A stretch of 64,000 nt of DNA from Blastocatellia bacterium AA13 (GTDB lineage: Bacteria > Acidobacteriota > Blastocatellia > UBA7656). The stretch covers positions 1 to 64,000 of the forward strand of contig QHVH01000011.1 of NCBI GenBank assembly GCA_003222245.1, written 5' to 3'. Position 1 is the stretch's first letter. Each line of letters begins with the position of its first letter. Below, one piece after another: positions 8,833 through 17,493 of this stretch. A program made the translations under genes and the position numbers. The notes under the pieces are model-generated. The model ran no database searches. It was not told the DNA's origin and was given only the letters and a program-made list of their open reading frames with translations.

Positions 8833-10056
8833 ATGCCAACTTATGTATTCAAGGGCCGCAACCGCCTTAACGAGATGGTAGTGGGAGAGCGGGTGGCTAC
8901 TAATCGCTCAGCACTGGAGATGCTGCTGAGGCGCGAGCAGATCATACTGACAAACGCGCGCGAAAAAGGGCGCGAGATCAGTCTCCCGAAGGTTGGCCGC
9001 GAGAAAGTCAAACACAAACAACTCGCGCTCTTCACCCGGCAGTTCTCGGTGATGTTGGACGCCGGATTACCGCTCGTGCAATGTCTCGAAATCCTGGGTC
9101 AGCAGCAAGACAACAAGGCATTTCAAAAAGTAATCCTGCAAACGCGAGGGGACGTCGAGTCCGGTATGACGCTGGCCGACGCAATGGCCAAACATCCGCG
9201 TGTCTTCGAACCTCTCTACACCAACATGGTGGCGGCCGGTGAAACGGGCGGTATCCTCGACATAATTCTTCAACGCCTGTCGACCTATCTGGAAAAGATG
9301 GTCAAGTTGAAGAGCGACGTCAGAAGCGCTCTCATTTACCCGATCGCGGTCATCATCATCGCGATACTTGTCATCACCGTGATCATGATCGTCGTGATAC
9401 CGGCTTTCAAGAACATCTTCGAAGGACTGCTGGGCCCCGGAGAACGGCTTCCCTGGCTGACCGAAATCGTAGTTTCCATATCGCGGTTCATGGCCGGCTT
9501 CTGGTGGTTGATCGCGATAGTAATCGGCGTCATCTTCTTCGCGGTCAAGGCCTGGTACAGGACGCCTAAAGGAGAACGGTTCATCGACCGGGCGATTCTC
9601 AAGTTGCCGGTTCTCGGCGTAATCATGCAGAAGATAGCCATCGCGCGATTCAGCCGCACGCTTTCGACGCTTCTCAGCTCAGGCGTGCCGATCCTCGAAT
9701 CATTGGACATCACCGCGAAGACGGCTGGCAACGTCATCGTGTCCGAGGCGGTGACCAAGGTCCGCCTTGGAATCGAACAGGGCCAAACCTTCGTCGAGCC
9801 TCTTAAAGCGAGCGAGATATTCCCGGTTATGGTCAGCCAGATGATCGGAGTCGGCGAACAGACCGGCGCGCTCGATGCGATGCTTGCAAAGATCGCCGAC
9901 TTCTATGAACAGGAAGTCGACGCGGCGATCGCAAACCTGTTGAGCTTAATGGAGCCGATGATGATTCTCTTTCTCGGCGTGACCATCGGAACGATTGTAA
10001 TCGCGATGTACCTGCCGTTGTTCAGCCTTATCGGAAAACTCGCCGGCGGCAAGTAA
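8833..10056 (+). CDS. pilC: Type IV pilus inner-membrane platform protein PilC
   Basis: A 407-residue GspF/PilC family protein with two tandem T2SF domains. The first begins near LALFTRQFSVMLDAGLPL (about residues 66-83) and the second near IARFSRTLSTLLSSGVPI (about 275-292). Strongly hydrophobic segments lie at about 169-195, 220-240 and 377-397, giving the usual three membrane helices. It forms the platform on which PilB and PilT act. GAGLF-type motifs such as GGILDIILQRLSTYLE are conserved. A strong terminator follows 33 bp after the stop, closing the pilB-pilT-pilC unit. Confidence 0.94.
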   Translation: MPTYVFKGRNRLNEMVVGERVATNRSALEMLLRREQIILTNAREKGREISLPKVGREKVKHKQLALFTRQFSVMLDAGLPLVQCLEILGQQQDNKAFQKVILQTRGDVESGMTLADAMAKHPRVFEPLYTNMVAAGETGGILDIILQRLSTYLEKMVKLKSDVRSALIYPIAVIIIAILVITVIMIVVIPAFKNIFEGLLGPGERLPWLTEIVVSISRFMAGFWWLIAIVIGVIFFAVKAWYRTPKGERFIDRAILKLPVLGVIMQKIAIARFSRTLSTLLSSGVPILESLDITAKTAGNVIVSEAVTKVRLGIEQGQTFVEPLKASEIFPVMVSQMIGVGEQTGALDAMLAKIADFYEQEVDAAIANLLSLMEPMMILFLGVTIGTIVIAMYLPLFSLIGKLAGGK

Positions 10057-10088
10057 GACAGTAAGACCGCGAAAATCTAAATACCTGT

Positions 10089-10116
10089 GGGGCGGCCGCC
10101 GAGGGCCGCCCCTTTT
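10089..10116 (+). terminator. Rho-independent terminator after pilC
   Basis: A perfect 9-bp GC stem (GGGGCGGCC at 10089-10097 and GGCCGCCCC at 10104-10112) with a 6-base loop is followed directly by TTTT. It ends the pilus operon. Confidence 0.9.
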
Positions 10117-10226
10117 CACGATTGCTCGTCACCGGAACTCGTGTGAGGCGTGTGAGGGGGAACAATGGACGCCTCTTCCGCCTGCAAGGTAGACTCTGCC
10201 CAGCCGCTTACAGGGGAGGTTATCAA

Positions 10227-11861
10227 ATGAAGTATCGGGCGTTGATTCTTCCGCTTCTTCTCGCAGCTATTTTTTTCAACCCTCTATCAACAAATTCTAT
10301 AAACGCTTCCTCCCGTCAGGCGGCCGCGCCGACAAACGATGACGCCGCGCGAATCAAAGACGAAGCAGTGAACCATTCTCAGTTGATGGATACGCTCAGC
10401 TACCTGACTGAGGTCATAGGTCCGCGGCTGACGAACTCGCCAAATTATCGGAGAGCGGCGACGTGGACACGTGACAAGCTGGCTTCCTGGGAATTGAGCG
10501 ATGCGCACCTGGAGCCGTGGGGGCCTTTCGGCCGCGGCTGGTCGCTTCAGAGCTTTTCGGCACAGGTGGTCGAGCCGCAAGCAATTCCTCTTATCGCATA
10601 TCCCAAAGCGTGGTCGCCGGGAACACCCGGCGAAGTAGTTGCCGAGGCTGTCTACGTGAACGCGAAAACCGAAGAGGATTTACACCGGTTCAAAGGCAAA
10701 TTGCGCGGGAAGATCGTGCTCACGTCGTCGCTTCGTTCCGTGTCGGCTCACTTTGAACCGCTCGCTACGCGATGGACGGCCGAAGATATGTTGAAGTATG
10801 CCGACGACGAGCCGTATCCGCCTGACAACCCAGTTCTGGCGCCTCAACCAACTCCCGCAGAGATCGCGCGCGGGAAGTTCTCGGCACAGAAGCTCAATTT
10901 CATCGCGGAGGAAGGCGCGGCCGCAATACTCGAGCCGAGCTTCGTCGCGGACGGCGGCACGATTGCCGTAATGAGCGCTTCCGTTCCACAGCCTGCCGAT
11001 ACGCCATCGAACAAACGCATCAGACCATGGGCTCCGGACGCGCCCAGGATAGCACCGCAGATTGTCGTGGCGGTCGAGCATTACAACCGAATACTGCGGA
11101 TGTTGGATAAAGGCGAAAAAGTGAAGCTCGCGATGAATCTCTCAGTGCGGTTTCACGATGAAGACCTGATGAGTTCTCATACGATCGCGGAGATACCGGG
11201 CTCGGATCTGAAGGACGAAGTTGTAATGATCGGAGCGCATCTCGATTCCTGGCATGCGGGAACTGGAGCAACCGACAACGGCGCCGGCGTCGCGGTAATG
11301 ATGGAAACGGTTCGAATCCTTCAAGCGCTCAAGTTGAAACCTCGGCGCACGATTCGCATCGCTCTTTGGGGAGGCGAAGAGCAAGCGGGCGGCTCTCGCT
11401 TCTACGTCGAAAAGCACTTCGGCAAATGGGAAACCAGTAATGATGGGGGCGGTCAATCAGAACGCCGGTTGATGAAAACTCCCGAATACGACAGGTTCTC
11501 GGCATACTTCAACTTCGATGCTGGAACCGGAAAAGTGCGCGGCGTCTTTCTCGGAGGCAACGAGGGATTGCGCCCCATTCTGCGCCCGTGGCTAAAGCCC
11601 TTTGAAGAACTCGGCGCGTCAACGTTGACCATCAACGGCGATTGGGGTTCGGACTTCGCGTGGTTCGATCAAATCGGTCTGCCGGTGGTCAACTTCATAC
11701 AAGACGAGATTGAATATGAGACCCGCACGCACCACACAAACCAGGATGTACTGGATCGAATTCAACCCGGCGATTTGAAACAAGCGGCGGCGGTAATGAC
11801 CTACTTCGTCTATCAAACCGCTATGCGGAACGAAAAGCTGCCGCGCAAAACGATCAGATAA
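10227..11861 (+). CDS. Exported M28-family aminopeptidase/carboxypeptidase with PA domain
   Basis: From the ATG at 10227, preceded by GGGGAGGT, the 544-residue protein has a signal peptide (KYRALILPLLLAAIFF). The frame is open further upstream, but this start fits both the ribosome site and the signal. Residues about 150-300 form a PA-like insertion (FKGKLRGKIVLTSSL). The M28 co-catalytic zinc ligands are visible: GAHLDSWH, ATDNGAG, WGGEEQAGGS, NFDAGTGK and ETRTHHTNQD. It resembles plasma glutamate carboxypeptidase-like enzymes that trim peptides outside the cell. The substrate is not known. No neighbour suggests a pathway. Confidence 0.9.
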   Translation: MKYRALILPLLLAAIFFNPLSTNSINASSRQAAAPTNDDAARIKDEAVNHSQLMDTLSYLTEVIGPRLTNSPNYRRAATWTRDKLASWELSDAHLEPWGPFGRGWSLQSFSAQVVEPQAIPLIAYPKAWSPGTPGEVVAEAVYVNAKTEEDLHRFKGKLRGKIVLTSSLRSVSAHFEPLATRWTAEDMLKYADDEPYPPDNPVLAPQPTPAEIARGKFSAQKLNFIAEEGAAAILEPSFVADGGTIAVMSASVPQPADTPSNKRIRPWAPDAPRIAPQIVVAVEHYNRILRMLDKGEKVKLAMNLSVRFHDEDLMSSHTIAEIPGSDLKDEVVMIGAHLDSWHAGTGATDNGAGVAVMMETVRILQALKLKPRRTIRIALWGGEEQAGGSRFYVEKHFGKWETSNDGGGQSERRLMKTPEYDRFSAYFNFDAGTGKVRGVFLGGNEGLRPILRPWLKPFEELGASTLTINGDWGSDFAWFDQIGLPVVNFIQDEIEYETRTHHTNQDVLDRIQPGDLKQAAAVMTYFVYQTAMRNEKLPRKTIR

Positions 11862-11955
11862 GACCTCGGCGTCATTCGCAGCTCTAATCCATTGAGATCG
11901 CGTCTCGTGATCGGTCGCCGGCTTTCGGCGGACTAGCTTTTTGATAAAGCGGAAA

Positions 11956-12519
11956 TTATTCGGGCTCGAACTCGTCGCGCACTCTGGTAACGCCGTTGGC
12001 GACCCGCGAGTTTGTGTGATGGTTGTGCCGGTTGTCGGTCTTGATAATCTCGTCTATGTGCGAGTCCAGCTCAATGAATTGATCGGCCACATCGATCAAC
12101 CGCGGGCTCGTGTTACTGCGGAAGCCGGCAAGCTCAACGCGCACGCCTTTGTAGGCGATCGCGTTTATTGCATACGCGAAATCTTCATCTCCGGAGACGA
12201 GTACCGCGGTTTCGTACTTATCGGCGAGGGAAAGCATATCGACGGCAATCTCGACGTCAAGATTTGCTTTCTTCGTGCCGTCGGCAAAAGTCTTCAATTC
12301 CTTTTCGACTACGCGATATCCGTTTCTCCGCATCCAGAGCAGGAAGCCTTGCTGGCGTTCGGCTTTTTCGTCGACACCGGTGTAAAAAAAGGCGCGAAGA
12401 AGGTGTGAATCACGCCTCAGAAATGTCAGGAACTTCGCGTAGTCGATCTCTACGCCCGCGGCTTTCGCCGCATGAAATAAGTTATTCCCGTCGATAAAGA
12501 TAGCTATCTTGCCTCTCAT
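11956..12519 (-). CDS. NYN-domain (LabA/PIN-like) protein
   Basis: This roughly 187-residue protein starts with GKIAIFIDGNNLFHAAK, the characteristic first motif of NYN/LabA-DUF88 proteins, a PIN-like nuclease fold. The other acidic residues are also present: DVEIAVDMLSLADKY and VLVSGDEDFAYAINAI. The family is thought to cut RNA with a metal ion. I chose MRGKIAIF at 12519 rather than the longer frame from 12579, because it places the first beta strand right at the start as in relatives. The His/Asn-rich tail (TDNRHNHHTNSR) is probably disordered. It is a single gene with no informative neighbour. Confidence 0.85.
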   Translation of the reverse strand: MRGKIAIFIDGNNLFHAAKAAGVEIDYAKFLTFLRRDSHLLRAFFYTGVDEKAERQQGFLLWMRRNGYRVVEKELKTFADGTKKANLDVEIAVDMLSLADKYETAVLVSGDEDFAYAINAIAYKGVRVELAGFRSNTSPRLIDVADQFIELDSHIDEIIKTDNRHNHHTNSRVANGVTRVRDEFEPE

Positions 12520-12812
12520 GAACCTTCCCGAGTTGATGTTTATGACGAATCCCTCCGTCAGTTGTCGAATGTCTAACACAGGCGTTTCAAGCTATGCAAG
12601 GATGTCACGAAGGACAGTTGCGCCCATCAGAAGCGCATCCAACCTCGGACCCCTCCAAAGTCTATGCTCCTCTTTTCTGTAGGTTTGCTGGCATCCTTTA
12701 CGCCCGTCGCGGTCTCAAAATAGCTGCTACAATGCGCCGCGGAATTGAGTCGCGGACATCATTCGCAGGAAAGTCGCTTGTATTATCCAAACAACTCGAC
12801 AGGAGGACACCG

Positions 12813-13166
12813 ATGAAGGCCAGAATTTTCGCGGGCGTATCCATAGCCCTGATGTCGTTAGCTCTAACCGCGTGCCCGGAACGCATACGAATTGGAGATA
12901 TAACACGTGATCCAGGCCGCTTTTACAATCGAGAAGTAACCGTAGCGGGCCGGGTCAACCGTTCATACGGGGCGCTGGACAAGGGCGTCTATGAGATCGA
13001 CGATGGCACCGGAAAGATCTGGATTTTCACTGAGAGATACGGCGTCCCAAGCAGAGATGGGTATATTGGGGTCACAGGAAAAATAATTCCCGGAATAACC
13101 TACAACGGAACAAACTACGCCACGGTGCTGCGCGAAACGAGGCGCCGCACGCATCCGGGGAATTAA
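12813..13166 (+). CDS. Small lipoprotein with probable OB-fold
   Basis: A 117-residue protein with a lipoprotein signal: the hydrophobic segment ends in LALTAC (lipobox), so the mature protein would be anchored through that cysteine. The mature part (IGDITRDPGRFYNREVTVAGRV, shown only in part here, and GVYEIDDGTGKIWIFTE) has the pattern of small OB-fold domains such as the tRNA_anti-like or YgiW type, with a conserved DGTG turn. The ATG at 12813 follows AGGAGG by 7 bases. Function is unknown. A bidirectional terminator follows. Confidence 0.75.
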   Translation: MKARIFAGVSIALMSLALTACPERIRIGDITRDPGRFYNREVTVAGRVNRSYGALDKGVYEIDDGTGKIWIFTERYGVPSRDGYIGVTGKIIPGITYNGTNYATVLRETRRRTHPGN

Positions 13167-13209
13167 GTCAATTCGACTTTTGCGTAATTCAGGCGTAACT
13201 CATTAACGC

Positions 13210-13251
13210 AAAAACAGGGCGGCCGCTGGAGACACGGCCCACCCTGTTTTT
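13210..13251. terminator. Bidirectional terminator between lipoprotein gene and serC
   Basis: A hairpin with arms AAAAACAGGG...GGCCG and CGGCC...CCCTGTTTTT (13210-13225 and 13235-13251) lies between the convergent genes. The A-tract and T-tract on its two sides let it serve both strands. Confidence 0.8.
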
Positions 13252-13309
13252 GACTGTAGCTCCCCTTAAACGCCGAGTTCGTTATCTCACAGGCACGAAT
13301 TTTGACGCT

Positions 13310-14395
13310 TCAGCCGTGCGTTCGCTCAAACTCTTTCATGAAGCCAACGAGCGCTTCCACACCCTCGATTGGGAAGGCGTTGTAAATCGAGGCTCGGCAC
13401 CCTCCCACCGACCGGTGGCCTTTCAATCCATCCATCCCTGCCCTGGTCGCCTGATTTACAAACTCCTTTTCGAGCTCCTCGCTTGGCAGACGAAACGTAA
13501 CATTCATGAGCGAACGGCTGTCTTGCAATGCGTGGCCTCGATAGAAGCCTGAGGAGTCGATTGCGCCATAAAGCAGATCGCCCTTCTTCTTGTTTCGGCG
13601 CTCCATTTCTTCGAGGCCTCCCTGTTGGATCAGCCACTTCAGCACCAGCCGCATTATGTAAATCGGGAATACCGGAGGGGTGTTGTAGAGCGATCTTTCC
13701 TTCACGTGAGTCTGGTAATCGAGCATCGTATGAAGCCCCTTCGGTATGCGAGACAGAAGATCGTCGCGAATAATCACGAGGGTCACCCCAGCGGGGGCCA
13801 GGTTCTTCTGCGCGCCGGCATAAATGAGAGCATATTTCTTAACGTCAATCGGACGGCTGAAGATATCCGACGAGGCATCGGCCACGAGCGGCACGTCGCC
13901 GCTGTCGGGTTCATGCCTCCATTCGGTTCCGAAAATAGTGTTGTTGGTGGTGAAGTGAAGATACGCGGCCGCCGGATTCAGTTTGATCTCTTCCGGGCGC
14001 GGCGTTCGATTGAAGTTATCGGGTTCGGTTGTAGCCGCGACGCTAACCTGGCCGATGCGCTGCGCCTCCTTCATCGCTTTCTTAGACCACGAGCCGGTGA
14101 TTATATAATCCGCGGTTCCCCCTTGCGGCAGTAGATTCATCGGAACCATCGAGAACTGCAGTGAGGCTCCGCCCTGCAAGAACAAGATGCGGTAGTTATC
14201 CGGTATGCCGGCCAGCTTGCGCAGATCGGCTTCCGCCCCAAGTATAATTTCATCAAAGGTCTTCGAGCGATGGCTGATCTCGAGCACCGACATGCCGACG
14301 CCCGGCAGGGCGAGCAGATCTCTTTGCGCTTCTTCCAGAACAGGCAGAGGTAGAACAGCAGGGCCGGCTGCAAAATTGAATATTCGCTCGGTCAT
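13310..14395 (-). CDS. serC: Phosphoserine aminotransferase
   Basis: A 361-residue PLP-dependent class V aminotransferase. It starts with RIFNFAAGPAVLP, the hallmark of SerC, and carries SHRSKTFDEI, FLQGGASLQFSMVPMNLL and the PLP lysine motif YAGAQKNLAPAG. It converts 3-phosphohydroxypyruvate and glutamate to O-phospho-L-serine in serine synthesis, and can also act in pyridoxine synthesis. It lies on the same strand downstream of an SbnB-like gene, whose pathway uses O-phosphoserine; whether the two are functionally linked is inference. A 251-bp gap separates it from the ABC ATPase gene, so it may have its own promoter. Confidence 0.95.
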   Translation of the reverse strand: MTERIFNFAAGPAVLPLPVLEEAQRDLLALPGVGMSVLEISHRSKTFDEIILGAEADLRKLAGIPDNYRILFLQGGASLQFSMVPMNLLPQGGTADYIITGSWSKKAMKEAQRIGQVSVAATTEPDNFNRTPRPEEIKLNPAAAYLHFTTNNTIFGTEWRHEPDSGDVPLVADASSDIFSRPIDVKKYALIYAGAQKNLAPAGVTLVIIRDDLLSRIPKGLHTMLDYQTHVKERSLYNTPPVFPIYIMRLVLKWLIQQGGLEEMERRNKKKGDLLYGAIDSSGFYRGHALQDSRSLMNVTFRLPSEELEKEFVNQATRAGMDGLKGHRSVGGCRASIYNAFPIEGVEALVGFMKEFERTHG

Positions 14396-14646
14396 AATCT
14401 TCGCTCCTATATTAATTCAGTATGTATGTGCTCGATGAGCTTCCAATGGTAATAGTACGTAGGAAAAAAACAAAACGAAAAGATGCGGCGACGCTTTCAA
14501 GGTGTGATTGAGAATGTGACTTGACTTGGATAAGGGCGGGGGATCAGCGCCTTTGGATCAGCGATGGAAGGAGGCGTGAAGAAAAACGGCGATCTGCGTT
14601 CTTCCTATCAGAAAAAAGTGGGATGTGATTAGTTTTAGCCTCCGCG

Positions 14647-15384
14647 CTATACGGCCTGCGCGATGCCTATCTGCAACCGCTCTTCGAGGCGGGTTTCTTC
14701 ATCTTCGATAATGCGCCCATCAAAAAGGCGGATATAACGATCGGCGTAGTTCGCGTACCGAGGATCATGCGTGACCATACATATCGTTGAACCGCCTTCG
14801 TGCATCTCTCGAAGCAAGGCCATCACAGCTTCGCCGCTCTTGGAATCGAGATTTCCGGTCGGCTCATCGGCAAGCAAGATCGAAGGGCTTCCAGCCACTG
14901 CTCGGGCTACCGCTACACGCTGCTGCTGTCCGCCTGAGAGCTGGCTTGGAAGATACTTGGCGCGGTGCGGCAGCCCGACCTTCTCGAGGGCTTCGCTCGC
15001 GAGGCGCTTTCGATCCGCGGCGTTGAGCCGGCGATAGGCAAGCGGCACTTCCACGTTTTGCAGCACGGTCAGGTCGCCTATCAAGTTAAAGGTCTGAAAT
15101 ATGAAACCAACTTCTTTGTTGCGGATTCGCGCCCTTTCACGCAGATCCAGGTCCGCAACGGGCTCACCGTTGAGCAAATAGGAGCCGGCAGTCGGCGTGT
15201 CGAGCAATCCAAGAATCGAAAGAAGAGTTGATTTTCCGCAGCCCGAAGGACCGCCGATCGAAACATAGTCGCCTTTATTTATTTCAAGGTGGATTTTCGA
15301 AAGCGCGTGGGTTTCGACTTCTTCGGTGTAGAAGGCCTTTGAGACGTCTTCCAGGCGAATAAGCGGATTGCCGTTGGTATTCAT
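14647..15384 (-). CDS. ABC transporter ATP-binding protein (MacB/LolD type), orphan
   Basis: From ATG 15384 (GAGGAG site 7 bases upstream) this is a 245-residue ATPase. Walker A is GGPSGCGKST, the Q-loop FIFQTFNLIGDLTVLQN, the signature LSGGQQQR, Walker B ILLADEPTGNLDS and the H-loop MVTHD. The FNLIGDLTVLQNVEVPL pattern puts it in the MacB/LolD/FtsE-like branch, which works with FtsX-like permeases in efflux or lipoprotein transport. No permease gene lies next to it in this window, which is unusual. It follows the SbnB-like gene by 91 bp on the same strand, so export of a product made by that group is possible but unproven. Confidence 0.9.
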   Translation of the reverse strand: MNTNGNPLIRLEDVSKAFYTEEVETHALSKIHLEINKGDYVSIGGPSGCGKSTLLSILGLLDTPTAGSYLLNGEPVADLDLRERARIRNKEVGFIFQTFNLIGDLTVLQNVEVPLAYRRLNAADRKRLASEALEKVGLPHRAKYLPSQLSGGQQQRVAVARAVAGSPSILLADEPTGNLDSKSGEAVMALLREMHEGGSTICMVTHDPRYANYADRYIRLFDGRIIEDEETRLEERLQIGIAQAV

Positions 15385-15475
15385 TCTTACTCCTCTCAAA
15401 AATCTAAGTTTGCGGCCGCTTCTCCTGGTTTCAAAGAAATTTTGATCTTCGCGAAAGTTTTCCGGCAAACTCAGA

Positions 15476-16510
15476 CTAAGCCCGATCGCTTTGTACCCAC
15501 GAATCCGGAAGAAACGATTCGATCGCCGTCCCGACCCCCTGCTGGGTCGCAAGCTCGCGCACGAGCGTAGCCACGGCGATGTCCAATACGCCGAGTCCGA
15601 AGGGTGAGAATATCGTGACTCTGTTTTTGTCGGCGTTCGGCTTTGCCGTGCCTACGAGTACGTCCGCCAGAGTCGAAGCTATGAAGTCGCGATTGCCGGA
15701 CTTCTGCTCAGCCAGATGAACTGATGTTTGAGCCCTGCATACATGATCCACGTCGTCCACGACGTTGTGCGCGGAGAGGATTATTTCCGGAGCAAGATCT
15801 CTGAGCGAAACGTGCAGAATCACGCTCTCCGGTCTGCACGATGAAATGTCGGAGACGTGAGGCACTGTCGCGGTCGTCGCAAAAGAGATCAGGTTCCCGC
15901 CCGCGAACGCGGCATCGAGATTTTCCGCTATCGAAATATTCAAATCCGGAAACGCAGCTTCACACCGCGTCCGGAAGAAACTCGCGCGGCGGCCATCCAG
16001 ATCGAACAGGCTCAGCCGCTTTATGCCCGGACAGGCGCTGCGCAGAAACCGTATGATCTCGAAATTGATCACCCCGCAACCGATGATCGACGCGGCAGGC
16101 TCGCCCGTTTCTTTCAGTAGAGAAGCCGCGGCGAGCGCTGCGCTGGCGGCAGTCCGCTTGGCGCTGATGAGCGAGCCTTCGAGGAAAGCTTCCGGTCTCC
16201 CGGTTTTAGCCGAGTTGAGGACAATCACCGCCGAGGCGCGATCGAGCCCCAAATCGTGATTTGAAGGGAAAGACGAAACCCATTTAATTCCCGCCGAGTT
16301 GAAGTCGCCGCCCAGATACGCGGGCAGCGCGATAATTCGGCTGGTCTCATCACCGGGAAACCTCAAGAAGGTGGATTGAGGCAATGAGCTGGCGCCGCTT
16401 CCGTGCGCTATGTAAGCGTGCTTGACCGTGTTGAGGAGCTCCCTTTCTCGCCCTGCAAGAAGAGAAAGGACCTCGCTGCCCTTGATTATGAGAAGACTGT
16501 CATTGTGCAT
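15476..16510 (-). CDS. SbnB-like ornithine cyclodeaminase-family dehydrogenase
   Basis: A 344-residue member of the ornithine cyclodeaminase/mu-crystallin family. The pattern LLIIKGSEVLSLLAGRE, ALPAYLGGDFNSAGIKWV and EGSLISAKRTAASAALAA resembles SbnB, which oxidatively hydrolyses N-(1-amino-1-carboxyethyl)-glutamate to 2,3-diaminopropionate using NAD. The Rossmann motif appears as SIIGCGVINFEIIRFL (about residues 140-155). In known pathways SbnB works after SbnA, a PLP enzyme that joins O-phosphoserine and glutamate; no SbnA homologue is in this window. Its neighbours (MbtH-like protein, antiterminator, serC) fit a peptide natural-product context. Ordinary ornithine or alanine dehydrogenase activity remains possible. 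Confidence 0.8.
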   Translation of the reverse strand: MHNDSLLIIKGSEVLSLLAGRERELLNTVKHAYIAHGSGASSLPQSTFLRFPGDETSRIIALPAYLGGDFNSAGIKWVSSFPSNHDLGLDRASAVIVLNSAKTGRPEAFLEGSLISAKRTAASAALAAASLLKETGEPAASIIGCGVINFEIIRFLRSACPGIKRLSLFDLDGRRASFFRTRCEAAFPDLNISIAENLDAAFAGGNLISFATTATVPHVSDISSCRPESVILHVSLRDLAPEIILSAHNVVDDVDHVCRAQTSVHLAEQKSGNRDFIASTLADVLVGTAKPNADKNRVTIFSPFGLGVLDIAVATLVRELATQQGVGTAIESFLPDSWVQSDRA

Positions 16511-16693
16511 GTTTGTAGCTCCCTCGGCTCGCCGGCGTCTGCCCGTCCGCGTGTTTCCTTACTGAGCTATCAAGGTTTCATCGGGCTGCGGCAGCGCCCG
16601 GAGCTGCCGCGGCTCGATCGACCGGCATTTTACCCTGATCTCAGGGTGCGTTCTGGGTTGTTATGGGCTAGACATTGGCCTCCTGGAATCCGC

Positions 16694-16737
16694 GAAAAAC
16701 CGGGCCTCTACGTGAGAGATAAGCAGTCAGAGGCCGG
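16694..16737 (-). terminator. Probable terminator after the mbtH-fusion gene
   Basis: Read on the minus strand, CCGGCCTCT (16729-16737) pairs with AGAGGCCCG (16701-16709), and the hairpin is followed by a TTTTT run (about 16695-16699). It sits about 20 bp after the mbtH-fusion stop and before the SbnB-like gene, so it would split the group unless transcription is made to read through. Confidence 0.65.
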
Positions 16738-16754
16738 AGGGAGCCGTTGGAATT

Positions 16755-17351
16755 CTATGCCGCGCTGGCCTGGACGAGATGGCCTCGCCCCTCGAGCGTC
16801 GAGAGATCGAGATCGGCGACGCACTTGACCTTTACATAGTCGAGCGTCAAACCGCCTTCGATGTGAACCGTGCCCGTTCCACTTTCGAAGTCCGCTCCGC
16901 CGAAGTTACAGGAGTCGCGGTCCAGCCTGACCCCGAGCTCGGTTCCGCCCTTCGTGTCGGTGAACTTGATGTGCACGTAGTTGCGGTCGATCGCCTCTTT
17001 CAACAGTGCGGTCGTGCGCTCCGGCCGCAGCCCTGCTTCGACCGGGTGGTCGCCTTCGCAGAGGCGTTCTACAAGACTCTTCTCCTTCGGTCGATTCGGG
17101 TCCGGAGCCGGAGGCGGCGGGGGTGGGTTCTTCGCAAGCTCCTCCATTTTCTTTCGCAGGCTGAGCGGCCTCATATCCGTCCAGACCTCTTTAATGTAGG
17201 CTAGGCAGTCGGCTTTCGGGCCGGACTTGCCGGCGTCAGTCCACCCAAGCGGATTCTCTTTGTACTCGGGCCATATCGAGTACTGCTCTTCGTGGTTGAC
17301 CACGACCTTGTAAATCGTCGTGTCTTCTCTATCCGGATCACTCCAGCTCAT
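16755..17351 (-). CDS. MbtH-like protein fused to an unknown C-terminal domain
   Basis: This 198-residue protein begins with a complete MbtH domain (about residues 10-66). Key residues are [39 protein letters not shown], including the family's conserved tryptophans. MbtH proteins bind and activate adenylation domains of non-ribosomal peptide synthetases. They are normally about 70 residues long. Here a proline-rich linker (residues 75-87) leads to a further domain of about 110 residues with several predicted beta strands ([40 protein letters not shown]). I do not recognise that domain. No synthetase is present in the window, so its partner is unknown. Confidence 0.85.
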   Translation of the reverse strand: MSWSDPDREDTTIYKVVVNHEEQYSIWPEYKENPLGWTDAGKSGPKADCLAYIKEVWTDMRPLSLRKKMEELAKNPPPPPPAPDPNRPKEKSLVERLCEGDHPVEAGLRPERTTALLKEAIDRNYVHIKFTDTKGGTELGVRLDRDSCNFGGADFESGTGTVHIEGGLTLDYVKVKCVADLDLSTLEGRGHLVQASAA

Positions 17352-17388
17352 AATCTTCTCCTTTTATCATGAATTCAATCAACACAAC

Positions 17389-17432
17389 ACGGTCGTAAAA
17401 TGGTCGCAACATGGTCGTATCATGGCCGGCCG
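17389..17432 (+). repeat. Four tandem 11-bp repeats upstream of mbtH-fusion gene
   Basis: Four copies of an 11-bp unit follow each other: ACGGTCGTAAA, ATGGTCGCAAC, ATGGTCGTATC and ATGGCCGGCCG. The core ATGGTCG is nearly constant. They lie 38 bp upstream of the minus-strand start at 17351. The spacing is about one DNA turn, which would suit binding of a regulator along one face, but no protein is known. Confidence 0.6.
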
Positions 17433-17493
17433 GACCGCCGCCATTTTTTCTCCTGCTCCTCTTCTTCCCATTTGTCTCATATAGTCCATTGGA

